A DNA stretch of 59,323 bases, from NCBI RefSeq assembly GCF_019795155.1, contig NZ_JAILYN010000031.1, positions 1 through 59,323 of the forward strand, read 5' to 3'. Below, one piece after another: positions 28,601 through 36,515 of the stretch (the first letter of the stretch is position 1; every line of letters starts with the position of its first letter). A program made the translations under genes and the position numbers. Origin of the DNA: Marinobacterium arenosum. GTDB lineage: Bacteria > Pseudomonadota > Gammaproteobacteria > Pseudomonadales > Balneatricaceae. The notes under the pieces were generated by a model. It was not told where the DNA came from. It saw only the letters and a program-made list of their open reading frames with translations, and did no database searches.

Positions 28601-29557
28601 ATGAATGCCAAGCAGTTATCAGCCTTCCGAGCGGTGATGCTGACCGGCTCGATGAGCGAAGCCTCGCAGATGCTGTACGTCTCCCAGCCGGCGGTGAGCC
28701 GGTTGATCAAGGATCTGGAGGAGGCGTTGGACTTCACTCTGTTCGACCGCCGCAACAGTCGGGTCTACCCCACCCAGCAGGCGCACGCGTTCTTCCGCGA
28801 GGTGGAGCGGCACTTCATCGGTATGGACAGCCTCGGTCAGGCGGCGGACAAGATCCGGTTGATGAAAAGCGGCAGCTTGCGGATCGCCTGTATGCCGGTG
28901 CTGGGATTCAGCGAGATGCCGGCGATGGTCGCCGACTTTCTGCGCGACCGCGAGGGGGTGAGCGCGTCCTTCGTGACCCATACCTCGGTGGAGGTGGTCA
29001 ATATGGTCGGCGCCCAACAGTATGACCTGGGTATCGTGATGCTACCGGTGGACAGCAGCGAGATCAGTTTTGGCCGCTGCTTCCAGGTCGACTGCCAGTG
29101 CATCGCCTGGCCGGGCCACCGCTTTGAGCGGCAAGAACGGGTGCAGGCCGGCGACCTGGATAGCGAGCCCTTTATCGCCATCGGCGCCCAGAATACCGTG
29201 ACCCGCTTTCGCATCGACTCGGTGTTGCGCGACAGCGGCGCACGGCCCGACGCCCGTATCGAGACGCCGCTGTTCATCACCGCCGAATCCTTCGTCCGCC
29301 AGCAGCTGGGGGTGTCTATCGTCGATCCGTTCACTGCCAGCCGCTATGTCGAACAGGGCGGTGTGGCCAAACCGTTCGACCCCTCGGTGCCGCTCTACTT
29401 CGGCTTCATCACCCCGCTGAACCATCCGCCAACCGGCTTGATCAAGGAGTTCATCGACAGCTGCATCGATCACCTGGCTGCACGCTGGCCGCTGCAGCCG
29501 GTGGAACCGGCCGATGTCGGTGTCGCCGGCAGCGGACTGATGACCCGCCAGCCGTAA
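28601..29557 (+). CDS. LysR-family regulator of the D-amino acid cluster
   Basis: A 318-aa LysR-type regulator. I chose the ATG at 28601 because it gives the usual N-terminus MNAKQLSAFRAVMLTGSMSEA with the HTH ending QPAVSRLIKDLEEAL. The rest is a periplasmic-binding-like effector domain. It is transcribed divergently from ridA-dctPQM-oxidase, the classical layout for a regulator responding to the imported substrate. It is a paralogue of the LysR at 32985-33914: both share the opening pattern and a C-terminal FDPS-P-YFGFITPL block. Confidence 0.92.
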   Translation: MNAKQLSAFRAVMLTGSMSEASQMLYVSQPAVSRLIKDLEEALDFTLFDRRNSRVYPTQQAHAFFREVERHFIGMDSLGQAADKIRLMKSGSLRIACMPVLGFSEMPAMVADFLRDREGVSASFVTHTSVEVVNMVGAQQYDLGIVMLPVDSSEISFGRCFQVDCQCIAWPGHRFERQERVQAGDLDSEPFIAIGAQNTVTRFRIDSVLRDSGARPDARIETPLFITAESFVRQQLGVSIVDPFTASRYVEQGGVAKPFDPSVPLYFGFITPLNHPPTGLIKEFIDSCIDHLAARWPLQPVEPADVGVAGSGLMTRQP

Positions 29558-29903
29558 GCGCTTCTTTTAGGCTTTCGCGGATTCGCAGGAAACATCCATG
29601 TCAGGTGAACAAGTGCCGCGTGGGCACAAAATGTAGGGTCAACAAATCCCGGACAGTAAGTTAAGTTTTTCCTCTGCCTCTGCAGGCGGAAATCCATTTT
29701 TGTACTGATGTGGGCGTTTCGATGATTCCTGGCAGGCGGCTATGCAGTGGCGGCCCGGCAACGATGCGGCCCCTATTCGCTTCGCCAGGCGGCGCTGCTA
29801 TATTTGGCAGGCTTTCCAGATGCAGCGCACGTTGCGCGGTGCTCACTTAAAAAACGGTGACTTCTCTTCCGCGTCTCTCAACATCCTGGCGGAGGAGCCT
29901 GCC
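29558..29903. other. 346-bp region upstream of the EamA gene
   Basis: No separate gene supported. It contains a partial family B repeat (29606-29639) and low-content sequence. An in-frame extension of the EamA gene begins at 29742 but lacks a ribosome site and looks non-coding. Confidence 0.4.
29606..29639. repeat. palindromic repeat (family B), partial copy
   Basis: TGAACAAGTGCCGCGTGGGC then ACAAAATGTAGGGT. It matches one arm of the copy at 20282; the pairing arm is lost. Confidence 0.5.
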
Positions 29904-30836
29904 TTGTTTAACCACTCCCTGTCCGCGCTGTCGAACGGCCAGCGCGGGGTACTGTTCGGCCTGCTGGCCGCAATGATCTGGTCCGGTCACAGCAGCGTGT
30001 CCACGCTGGGCCTGGCGGTCGGCCTGCAACCGCTCGACCTGACCGCCCTGCGGGTGGCCGGTGCCGGGCTGCTGTTGCTGCCTTACCTCTGGCGGCGTCG
30101 GCTACTGCTGCGTCGACTGGGCTTAGGCCGGGCATTGGCGCTGCTGATCTGTGCCGGGGTGCCCTACAGCCTGTTGCTGACCGCTGCGCTGCAGTTCGCC
30201 CCGGTCTCCCACAACGGCGTACTGGCGCTCGGCCTGGTGCCGCTGTTCGCGTTGCTGATCAAGTGGCGCTGGCTGGCGCAGCGCCCCACCGCCGGCTCCC
30301 TGCAGGGCGGTCTGTTGATGTTGGCCGGGCTGGCGCTGTTCGGGGCCAGCGCATTCAATGGGCCACTGGGCGACAGCTGGATCGGCGATCTGATGTTCAT
30401 ATCCTGTGGTCTGATGTGGGCGTTGTTCGGCGTATTGACCGCACGCTGGCAGGTGCCGGCCCTGCTGGCGGTAGCGATCTGCAGCGTTGGCTCGCTGCCC
30501 TACCTGCTGGCCTACTTCTGGATGCTCGATAGCGTCCGGCTGGCCTCTGTCTCCGTGTCCGATTGGCTGCTGCAACTGATCTACCAGGGACCGCTGGTGG
30601 CCGGTGTGGCGATCTATTGTTACAGCCGCGCGGCGGCCTGCCTCGGCGCCGAACGAGCGGCACTGTTCACCGCCCTGTCGCCGGCAGGCACCGCGCTGCT
30701 CGGCAGCCTGCTGTTGGCCCAGCCGGTCAACGGCCTGCAGTGGCTCGGTATCTTGGTGCTGTCGTTGGGGATTCTACGGGCGCTGTCGGCGCCAGCCGTT
30801 GAGTCTATTGATGAAGCAGACAGGTTGCGCCGCTGA
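29904..30836 (+). CDS. EamA/DMT-family transporter
   Basis: An inner-membrane drug/metabolite transporter with ten predicted helices in two EamA halves (LLAAMIWSGHSSVSTLG ... and GDLMFISCGLMWALFGVL ...). I propose a TTG start at 29904, which follows GGAGGAG at good distance and gives 310 aa, the usual family size. The longer frame from 29742 would add 54 residues with no hydrophobic or conserved character. Substrate unknown; the family exports amino acids and metabolites. The gene is not obviously linked to its neighbours. Confidence 0.82.
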   Translation: MFNHSLSALSNGQRGVLFGLLAAMIWSGHSSVSTLGLAVGLQPLDLTALRVAGAGLLLLPYLWRRRLLLRRLGLGRALALLICAGVPYSLLLTAALQFAPVSHNGVLALGLVPLFALLIKWRWLAQRPTAGSLQGGLLMLAGLALFGASAFNGPLGDSWIGDLMFISCGLMWALFGVLTARWQVPALLAVAICSVGSLPYLLAYFWMLDSVRLASVSVSDWLLQLIYQGPLVAGVAIYCYSRAAACLGAERAALFTALSPAGTALLGSLLLAQPVNGLQWLGILVLSLGILRALSAPAVESIDEADRLRR

Positions 30837-30920
30837 CGGGAAATCAGCTGGGCTTGTGGATTGCTTTGGGTAGTTGTCCCCAGTCTACAACAACGGCTAA
30901 CCAGCGCTTGCTGCCGTTTC

Positions 30921-31190
30921 TTATGCACACTTTGAACTAACCTTCTGTTTATCAACAAAATTCGTGTGTAAAACTGTGAGCGGTTTATGGGGTAACTGCT
31001 GCAGGCCTCGTTAATACTGGGGTTGATGAAAGTGGTCGAAAATCGATCAATAGGGCATTGATGCTGAGTTCAGGATTTTTCCACAGAGCTTGTTAAGATC
31101 TTTCCACCAAGTTATGCACAGTCTGGTGTGGTTTTTTATCCGGCTATGCACAGGGGCGTATGGGGTAGAAATCGTCGTCGATGTGGATAA
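30921..31190. other. DnaA-box cluster, origin-like
   Basis: Five 9-mers fit TTWTNCACA: TTATGCACA (30921), TTTTACACA on minus (30965-30973), TTTTCCACA (31077), TTATGCACA (31112) and TTATCCACA on minus (31182-31190). Near matches are TTATCAACA (30949) and CTATGCACA (31144). AT-rich sequence lies at 30930-30975. The cluster looks like an origin or a DnaA-titrating site. The flanking genes (EamA, rhlE) are not the classical oriC neighbours. Confidence 0.55.
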
Positions 31191-31271
31191 AACGTGGGAC
31201 TGTTAGAGCCTCGTCGCTGAGGTCATTTTCGTATCCGGACTGGGGGATTGTCGGGCTGGGTCGCGGCTGAA

Positions 31272-31441
31272 GCCCCTCCTACGCGAATTTCGTGCTTGGT
31301 AGCACCCCGCTTGGTATGCCCCTTGGGAGCCGCGGGCGACAGGCTGCGGATTACACAAAAAACCGTGGGTAGCGCCCCTCCTACCTTGATCTCTTGCTTG
31401 GTAGCAGCCGGCTCGGAGGGCGACAGGCCACAGATTCCACA
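31272..31441. repeat. two direct copies of a degenerate repeat
   Basis: Units starting GCCCCTCCTAC at 31272 and 31374 share GCTTGGTAGCA, GGGCGACAGG, and a CACAAAA-containing end. They resemble decayed family A repeats. Confidence 0.5.
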
Positions 31442-31502
31442 AAACCCGGGTCAGCTCGCTTGCTTGAGCCAACCAAATTCAGCTGAAAAGGTTGAATGAA
31501 AC

Positions 31503-31529
31503 GGTAGGGCCGCACCTGGGCGGCCTACC
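31503..31529 (-). terminator. hairpin downstream of rhlE
   Basis: GGTAGGGCCGC / GCGGCCTACC stem around a short loop, just past the rhlE stop. The T run on the minus strand is weak. Confidence 0.45.
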
Positions 31530-31532
31530 GAC

Positions 31533-32900
31533 TCAGGATTTTTTGCGCGGTTTGGTCGCTGACATCAGCGATGGGCGCAGGCCCGGTCGTTGGCTGGCCG
31601 GGGCGTTGTTCTTCGGCTGTTGCTGCTTCGCTGGTGGCTGCTGGGATTTCTTCGGCGAATTTTTACCCGGTTTCGACTTGGGCTTTGTTTGGCTTTTGGT
31701 TTGCGTTTTGTTGCGGTCCCGTCCCGTCGGTTGCCGGTCCGCTGCCATCGGTTGGGCGACGCCGTTCTCGAAATAAGGTACCGGCTTCACTTTCAGCGGT
31801 CGGTCGATCAGCGTTTCGATCGCCTGCAGGTAACGGCGTTCGTCCGGCGCTACCAGGGAGATCGCCTGACCGCTGCTGCCGGCCCGGCCGGTGCGGCCGA
31901 TCCGGTGCACGTAGGCTTCCGGCTGCTGCGGCAGGTCGTAGTTAACCACCCGGGGCAGTGCGTCGATATCCAGGCCTCGGGCGGCGACATCGGTGGCAAC
32001 CAGCACCCTTATCTGGCCGGCTTTGAACTGCTCCAATGCCTGCAGCCGCTCGCGCTGGTGCTTGTCGCCGTGGATCGCCGCGGCGCTGATCCCCTCGGCC
32101 TGCAGATGTTCGGTGACCAGGTCGGCACGCTTCTTGGTGCGGGTGAATACCATCAGCTGGCGCCAGTTGCCGCCGTCGATCATATAGCTGAGCACGTCCG
32201 CCTTGTCGCGGTTGTCGACACCGTAGGCCAACTGCTGCACCGTGTTGGCGGCGCTGTTGCGTTTGCTGGCGCGCAGCCACTGGGGCTGGCGGGTCAGCTG
32301 CCGGGCCAGCTGTTCGACATTGCTGGCAAAGGTGGCGGAAAACAGCAGGGTCTGCCGCTCGGCCGGCAACAGGCTGACCAACCGTTCGATCTCGCGGCTG
32401 AAGCCGAGGTCCAGCATCCGGTCGGCCTCATCCAGCACCAGGGTTTCCAGTTGAGTCAGGTCGAACACCCGGCGGTCGATCAGATCCAGCAACCGGCCCG
32501 GCGTGGCGACCAGCAGGTCGGCGCCGCGCTCCATCTGGCGGATCTGGTTGTCGATCCGTACCCCGCCAAAGATCGCGACGATGCGCAGCCCCTGCTCGGT
32601 GCCATAGGCCTTGCAGCTGTCCTTGACCTGCAGTGCCAGCTCACGGGTCGGTGCCATCACCAGTCCGCGCACCGGACGGACTTTTTCGCCGTTGGCGTTG
32701 GCCGCCAGCCGCTGCAGCAGCGGCAGCGCGAATGCGGCGGTCTTGCCGGTGCCGGTCTGCGCCTCGGCGATCAGGTCCTGGCCGGCCAGCACCGGCGGGA
32801 TCGCCTGGCACTGAATCTCGGTCGGCTGACGGTAATCCAGCGTCGACAGGGTGTCGAGCAGGCTGGCCTGAAGGCCGAGATCGGCGAAGCTGGTGGACAT
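31533..32900 (-). CDS. rhlE: DEAD-box RNA helicase, RhlE-type
   Basis: ATP-dependent RNA helicase (455 aa) acting in ribosome assembly and RNA turnover. Motifs in order: Q motif YRQPTEIQCQAIP, motif I AEAQTGTGKTAAF, PTRELALQ, TPGRLLDLI, VLDEADRMLDLGF, SAT, ATDVAARGLDID, and motif VI HRIGRTGRAG. The core ends near residue 370. A 70-residue tail rich in Lys, Gln and Pro (KTQTKSQTKPKSKPGK) is probably disordered and RNA-binding, as is common in RhlE. Transcribed in the same direction as, and downstream of, the LysR gene at 32985. Confidence 0.92.
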   Translation of the reverse strand: MSTSFADLGLQASLLDTLSTLDYRQPTEIQCQAIPPVLAGQDLIAEAQTGTGKTAAFALPLLQRLAANANGEKVRPVRGLVMAPTRELALQVKDSCKAYGTEQGLRIVAIFGGVRIDNQIRQMERGADLLVATPGRLLDLIDRRVFDLTQLETLVLDEADRMLDLGFSREIERLVSLLPAERQTLLFSATFASNVEQLARQLTRQPQWLRASKRNSAANTVQQLAYGVDNRDKADVLSYMIDGGNWRQLMVFTRTKKRADLVTEHLQAEGISAAAIHGDKHQRERLQALEQFKAGQIRVLVATDVAARGLDIDALPRVVNYDLPQQPEAYVHRIGRTGRAGSSGQAISLVAPDERRYLQAIETLIDRPLKVKPVPYFENGVAQPMAADRQPTGRDRNKTQTKSQTKPKSKPGKNSPKKSQQPPAKQQQPKNNAPASQRPGLRPSLMSATKPRKKS

Positions 32901-32984
32901 GGGTAAACTCTTTCTTTGATACAGCTGGTTAAAAAATGGTCGATTGCGTCGGCGGCCGGCAGAGTATGCCAGTCCATGATGCAG

Positions 32985-33914
32985 TTAGCGATGGTTGATC
33001 TGACTAGATTCCACCGGCTGCAGCGGAATCTGGCGCATCAGCTGGGCTTCGAAGTGGTCGATAAACTGCTCCACCTGCGGGCTGAGGCTGCGGCCCAGTG
33101 GGGTGATAAAGCCGAAATAGAACGGTATCGACGGATCGAACGGCTTGTTGACCAACCCCTGCTGCTCGGCGTGCAGAGCGGTGAACGGATCGACCACCGC
33201 CACGCCGAGCCCCTCGCCGACCAGCCGGGCGGCGCTTTGGCTCTGGTTGCAGTCCAGCCGCCGCTCCGGCCGCGCCAGCTGGTCCTTCAGCGCCTGTTCC
33301 AGTCGATGGCGGCTGATATCGTGCGGCTGGCCGGCACTGATAAAAGGTTCGCGGTCCAGCTCGGCGGCGCTGACTCGCGCTTGCCCGGCGAAATGATGGC
33401 CGGGTGGAGCGATCAAGCGGCAGTCGGAACGGAAACAGGCAGCGTACTGCAGATCGTCGCCGAGCAGCGGCAGTGCAACGATACCGAGATCGTACTGCTG
33501 ACCGGCCACCTGGCCGGCGATCTCGGCCGACGCCAGGCTGGCCAGGCTGACCGACAGATCCGACTGACCGCGCAGATAGCGGTTCAGGATATTGGCCAGC
33601 AGGCTGTCGGCCAGCGCCGGGAACGCGGCCAGCCGGAAGGCGTCGCTCTTCATGTTGCGGATCTCCTCCGCAGTGCGGTTCAACCGGTGCAGGCCGATAA
33701 AGTGGCGCTGTACCTCTTCGTTGAACCGGTTGGCGCCCGGTGTCGGGAATAGCCGGTTAGCCTGGCGCAGGAAGAGCTTGAACCCCAGGGTGGCCTCCAG
33801 GTCCTTGATCAGCCGGCTGACCGCCGGTTGCGAGATCTCCAGTACCCGCGCCGCTTCACTCATCGAGCCGGCGCTCATTACCGCCTGGAAGGCTTCCAGT
33901 TGTCTGCTGTTCAT
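32985..33914 (-). CDS. LysR-family regulator, paralogue of the 28.6-kb regulator
   Basis: A 309-aa LysR-type regulator with the N-terminal wHTH MNSRQLEAFQAVMSAGSMSEAARVLEISQPAVSRLIKDLE and an effector domain ending FDPSIPFYFGFITPLGRSL. Both ends closely resemble the regulator at 28601-29557. The start follows AGAGAG. No divergent or adjacent metabolic gene suggests a local target: rhlE is downstream and a repeat region upstream. It may control the same D-amino acid cluster or a distant one. No sign of damage. Confidence 0.9.
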   Translation of the reverse strand: MNSRQLEAFQAVMSAGSMSEAARVLEISQPAVSRLIKDLEATLGFKLFLRQANRLFPTPGANRFNEEVQRHFIGLHRLNRTAEEIRNMKSDAFRLAAFPALADSLLANILNRYLRGQSDLSVSLASLASAEIAGQVAGQQYDLGIVALPLLGDDLQYAACFRSDCRLIAPPGHHFAGQARVSAAELDREPFISAGQPHDISRHRLEQALKDQLARPERRLDCNQSQSAARLVGEGLGVAVVDPFTALHAEQQGLVNKPFDPSIPFYFGFITPLGRSLSPQVEQFIDHFEAQLMRQIPLQPVESSQINHR

Positions 33915-34050
33915 GCACTCTCTTGCTGAATAATGTTTTTCTATCGGTATAAATTTCTATATTCGTGATTGTTATGGCTGATTTCACGAAAGCTGCATTG
34001 TAGCTGCTCCGGCGGCGGATGAGCAGTGGGATGGGAGCGGTAAGCTTCAA

Positions 34051-34130
34051 GCAAAAAGCAAAAAGCAAAAAGCAAAAAGCAAAAAGCAAAAAGCAAAAAG
34101 CAAAAAGCGGAAAGCGGAAAGCGGAAAGCG
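34051..34130. repeat. 7-bp tandem repeat (GCAAAAA)8 (GCGGAAA)3
   Basis: Eight exact GCAAAAA units (34051-34106), then three GCGGAAA units (34107-34127) and a partial one. Intergenic, upstream of the second LysR gene and past the thiol operon terminator. Prone to slippage. Confidence 0.9.
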
Positions 34131-34161
34131 GTGAGCCAGACTATGGCGGGAGCGTATCAAG

Positions 34162-34192
34162 AAAAAACGCGGCCGAGGGGGCGGCCGCGTTT
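34162..34192 (-). terminator. terminator of the thiol-disulfide operon
   Basis: AAACGCGGCC (34165-34174) / GGCCGCGTTT (34183-34192), with an A run on its left that reads as T on the minus strand. It lies about 10 bases past the redoxin stop. Confidence 0.8.
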
Positions 34193-34201
34193 GTCAAAGG
34201 C

Positions 34202-34678
34202 TCAATGAAGGGCGTGCAGCGGTTCGATCCGCTCGCCGCGATAGCTCAGCCGGCCCTGCGGGTCGAGCCAGACCTGGTAGGGGGTGCCGTAGACCTGGTA
34301 GTCGCTGAAGATCTTGTTGTCCTTGTCCCAGACCAGCGGGAAGTTCAGCTTGAAGCGCTCGGCGAAGTCGCGCACATAGGCTTCGTCGACATAGAATCCC
34401 TTGACCACGCCGATCCATGGATGCTCCGGGTTCGCGGCGGCCAGTTGGTTGGCGCGGGCGATCTTCTGTGCGCACTGCGGGAAATGCGGCATCGGGCAGA
34501 GGCTGTCGAGAAACACCAGGCTGACCGGCTGACCGCGATAATCGGCCAGCGACAGCGGGTTGCCATCCAGCCGGCGGGCGTCGATCGATGGCGCCTGGTC
34601 GCCCGGCATTGGTTTATCCAGCGCCAGGGCTGCGGAACTGGCCAGCAGCAGGCTGAGGCCGAGAAGAATCGATTTCAT
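34202..34678 (-). CDS. exported redoxin / AhpC-TSA-like protein
   Basis: A 158-aa periplasmic protein with a signal peptide (MKSILLGLSLLLASSAALA, cut near ALDKP) and a thioredoxin fold of the redoxin group. In place of CxxC it has Cys61 and Cys69 in LDSLCPMPHFPQC, a C-x7-C spacing, so it may act as a peroxiredoxin-like enzyme or a specialised thiol donor. VYGTPYQVWLDPQG carries the cis-Pro region. It is the last gene of a four-gene operon with a TlpA-like protein and a DsbD-like membrane protein that could supply electrons. Confidence 0.75.
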   Translation of the reverse strand: MKSILLGLSLLLASSAALALDKPMPGDQAPSIDARRLDGNPLSLADYRGQPVSLVFLDSLCPMPHFPQCAQKIARANQLAAANPEHPWIGVVKGFYVDEAYVRDFAERFKLNFPLVWDKDNKIFSDYQVYGTPYQVWLDPQGRLSYRGERIEPLHALH

Positions 34679-34722
34679 TACATTTTCCTCCTGTGTCGGA
34701 AGGGTAATCGGGGCGGCCGTTA

Positions 34723-35145
34723 TCAGAAGAGTCGCTTGATAAAGTGCTGCAATTCGTCGCCGTTGCCGCTGAACTGCACTTTGCCGTCCTTCAACAGCAC
34801 GTGAGCCGGGGTCTGCCAGAGATCGTACTGGCGCATCAGCTGGTACTGATGGTCGATCAGCAGCGGTTTGCTGGCCGGGAACGCCTGCTGATAGTCGCGC
34901 AGGTAGGCTTCGGTGACATTCAGGTCGGGTGCCACCCAGATCCGCTGAACCTGCTGGCTGAACGACGCCGGCAGCTGTTCGACCAGCGTCTCCGGGCCCA
35001 GGCCAGCGTAGGAGTCCCAGATATTGACGAACACCAGGTGTTGCCAGCCCTGCTGCTCAAGCGACAGTGGCTGGTCGGCCAGGCTGCGGTAATCGGCCAT
35101 GGCGCTGCTGCTCAGCAGTGCCAGCATCCAGAGTAGTTTTCGCAT
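34723..35145 (-). CDS. exported thioredoxin-like protein lacking all cysteines
   Basis: A 140-aa protein with a signal peptide (MRKLLWMLALLSSSAMA, cut before DYRSL). The layout is that of a thioredoxin fold: the first core strand LVFVNIWDSYAGLG stands where the TlpA homologue has FWATWCSYC, and DLWQTPAHVLLKDG carries the cis-Pro loop. There is no cysteine anywhere, so it cannot do thiol chemistry itself. It could be a chaperone, inhibitor or partner of the other two thioredoxin-fold proteins. It starts three bases after the TlpA-like gene. Confidence 0.7.
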   Translation of the reverse strand: MRKLLWMLALLSSSAMADYRSLADQPLSLEQQGWQHLVFVNIWDSYAGLGPETLVEQLPASFSQQVQRIWVAPDLNVTEAYLRDYQQAFPASKPLLIDHQYQLMRQYDLWQTPAHVLLKDGKVQFSGNGDELQHFIKRLF

Positions 35146-35148
35146 CGC

Positions 35149-35649
35149 TCAGCCCTCCTCCGCGACCAGTGCGGCCAGTGTCTCTTCGAGCTGATCGGTC
35201 AGCAGGTGTGAGCTGTAGCGCACCACGCCGTTGCGGTCGATCAGCAGATGGGTCGGGGTGCCAATGACCCCGTAGCGGGCGGTGATCTCGCCCTTGCTGT
35301 CGAAGATCACCGGGATATCCAGTTGGTTCTTCTGATACAGCTGGCGGATATTGGCTTGCGAGTCGTTGAAGCCGACATTGACGGTCTGTACCGCCAGCCG
35401 GTCGCCGTACTTGCGCATGCTGGCCTGCAGGTGGGGCATCTCCTCGACGCAGTAGGAGCACCAGGTAGCCCAGAACTTCAGGTAGACCGGTCGCTTGCCG
35501 CGATGCTGGCTGAGGTCGAACGGCTGTCCGTCAATCTGTTCGGCAACGATCTGTGGGGCCTGGTCGTTGACGCCGATGCTGGCGGCCGTCACCGGTCCGG
35601 CCAGGGCCAGCGCCAACAGTGCGCCGGTCAGGGGTTTTGCATAACGCAT
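35149..35649 (-). CDS. periplasmic TlpA/ResA-like thiol-disulfide oxidoreductase
   Basis: A 166-aa thioredoxin-fold protein with a signal peptide (to about TAASIG, residues 1-23). The active site is Cys64 and Cys67 in FWATWCSYCVEEMPHL, preceded by the typical ResA-like APQIVAEQIDGQPFDLSQHRG strand. The cis-Pro loop is GVIGTPTHLLIDRNG. It probably reduces disulfides in the periplasm, for example in cytochrome c maturation or in the redoxin downstream. Electrons would come from the membrane protein encoded 28 bp upstream. Confidence 0.88.
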   Translation of the reverse strand: MRYAKPLTGALLALALAGPVTAASIGVNDQAPQIVAEQIDGQPFDLSQHRGKRPVYLKFWATWCSYCVEEMPHLQASMRKYGDRLAVQTVNVGFNDSQANIRQLYQKNQLDIPVIFDSKGEITARYGVIGTPTHLLIDRNGVVRYSSHLLTDQLEETLAALVAEEG

Positions 35650-35677
35650 GGTTTTCTCCTGTCAGTTGAAAAATCGA

Positions 35678-36379
35678 TTACAGGCCCCTGCCAGCCTGCA
35701 TAAGCAAGTACTCGCTTACGCCAACCATCAGCAGGGCCAGTATTGTCTTGGAAAGGTTCATCCAGCGACCTGCCTTGGGCAGACGGTGAATCAGCGGGCT
35801 GAAGGTACCGACCAGGATCAGCAACGCACTCATGCCGTAGGCGAACAGCACCAGCAGCAGCGCGCCCCAGAGCGGGTTACCGGCGGCGGCCACGTAGATC
35901 AGCAGCATGCCCAGCACCGGTGAGGTGCAAGGGGCGGCAATCAGGCCGGATAGCGCGCCCATGACGAACAGGTAACTGCGCCGGCCCAACCCCCAGCGGC
36001 CGGGATCGGCCTGCAGCGCCCAGTTGGGCAGCGATAGCCAGCCGAGCATCCAGCCGGCCAGCAGCAGGCAGAGGTTGGCGATCAGCAGCAGGGTCAGCGG
36101 ATGGCTGGCGACGGTGCCGAACAGCTGGCCGGTCAAGGCCGCCAGCAGGCCCAGCAGGCCGTAGACCAGCGCCAACCCGGCAACATAGATCAGTACGTGG
36201 CCGAAGTTGACCAAGGGACGTTGCTGTTCGCCTTTGCCGGCCACCACGCCGACGGTGATCGGCAGCAGCGGATAGACGCAGGGGGACAGGCTGGTCAGTA
36301 GCCCGGCCGCCAGCACCACCGGTAACATCAGCAGTGAGAACTGACCGCTTTGCAGGCTCTGTTGAATGAAGCTTTCCAT
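35678..36379 (-). CDS. CcdA/DsbD-type transmembrane electron carrier
   Basis: A 233-aa inner-membrane protein with about six helices, matching the membrane domain of DsbD/CcdA. The two reactive cysteines are Cys34 in SLSPCVYPLLPIT and Cys151 in IAAPCTSPVLGM. It carries electrons from cytoplasmic thioredoxin to periplasmic thioredoxin-like proteins, here most likely the TlpA-like protein and the redoxin. I use the ATG at 36379; a longer frame adds a non-conserved leader. First gene of the minus-strand operon, divergent from the large regulator. Confidence 0.87.
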   Translation of the reverse strand: MESFIQQSLQSGQFSLLMLPVVLAAGLLTSLSPCVYPLLPITVGVVAGKGEQQRPLVNFGHVLIYVAGLALVYGLLGLLAALTGQLFGTVASHPLTLLLIANLCLLLAGWMLGWLSLPNWALQADPGRWGLGRRSYLFVMGALSGLIAAPCTSPVLGMLLIYVAAAGNPLWGALLLVLFAYGMSALLILVGTFSPLIHRLPKAGRWMNLSKTILALLMVGVSEYLLMQAGRGL

Positions 36380-36449
36380 CGGTTTTAGTCCGTTGCACAA
36401 GTGATGACGCCAGTGTCGACCGGCAGGTTCATGGCGCCAATGACAGGCC

Positions 36450-36515
36450 GGGAAAATCGGCTGAAAACAGGCTGAAAAGCGCCTGAAATGGCAGTGAAAT
36501 TCTGATGAAATCGGC
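36450..36515. promoter_or_regulatory. six helically phased hexamers (11-bp spacing), candidate tandem operator
   Basis: GGGAAA (36450), CTGAAA (36461), CTGAAA (36472), CTGAAA (36483), GTGAAA (36494) and ATGAAA (36505) start exactly 11 bp apart. A weaker CTGCAG falls in phase at 36516. Direct repeats with an 11-bp period are the classical binding pattern of OmpR/PhoB-type winged-helix domains, and a gene for such a protein starts at 36552. It lies in the divergent region shared with the thiol-disulfide operon. Confidence 0.75.

Larger units (their letters stand above)
30837..31532. other. 700-bp intergenic region: DnaA-box cluster plus repeats
   Basis: No gene. The first half is relatively AT-rich and carries the DnaA-box cluster; the second half (31219-31450) carries degenerate repeats. 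Described separately. Confidence 0.6.

Noticed and set aside
34051-34130. Possible CRISPR array
   Set aside because: The units are 7 bp and contiguous with no spacers, and there are no cas genes.
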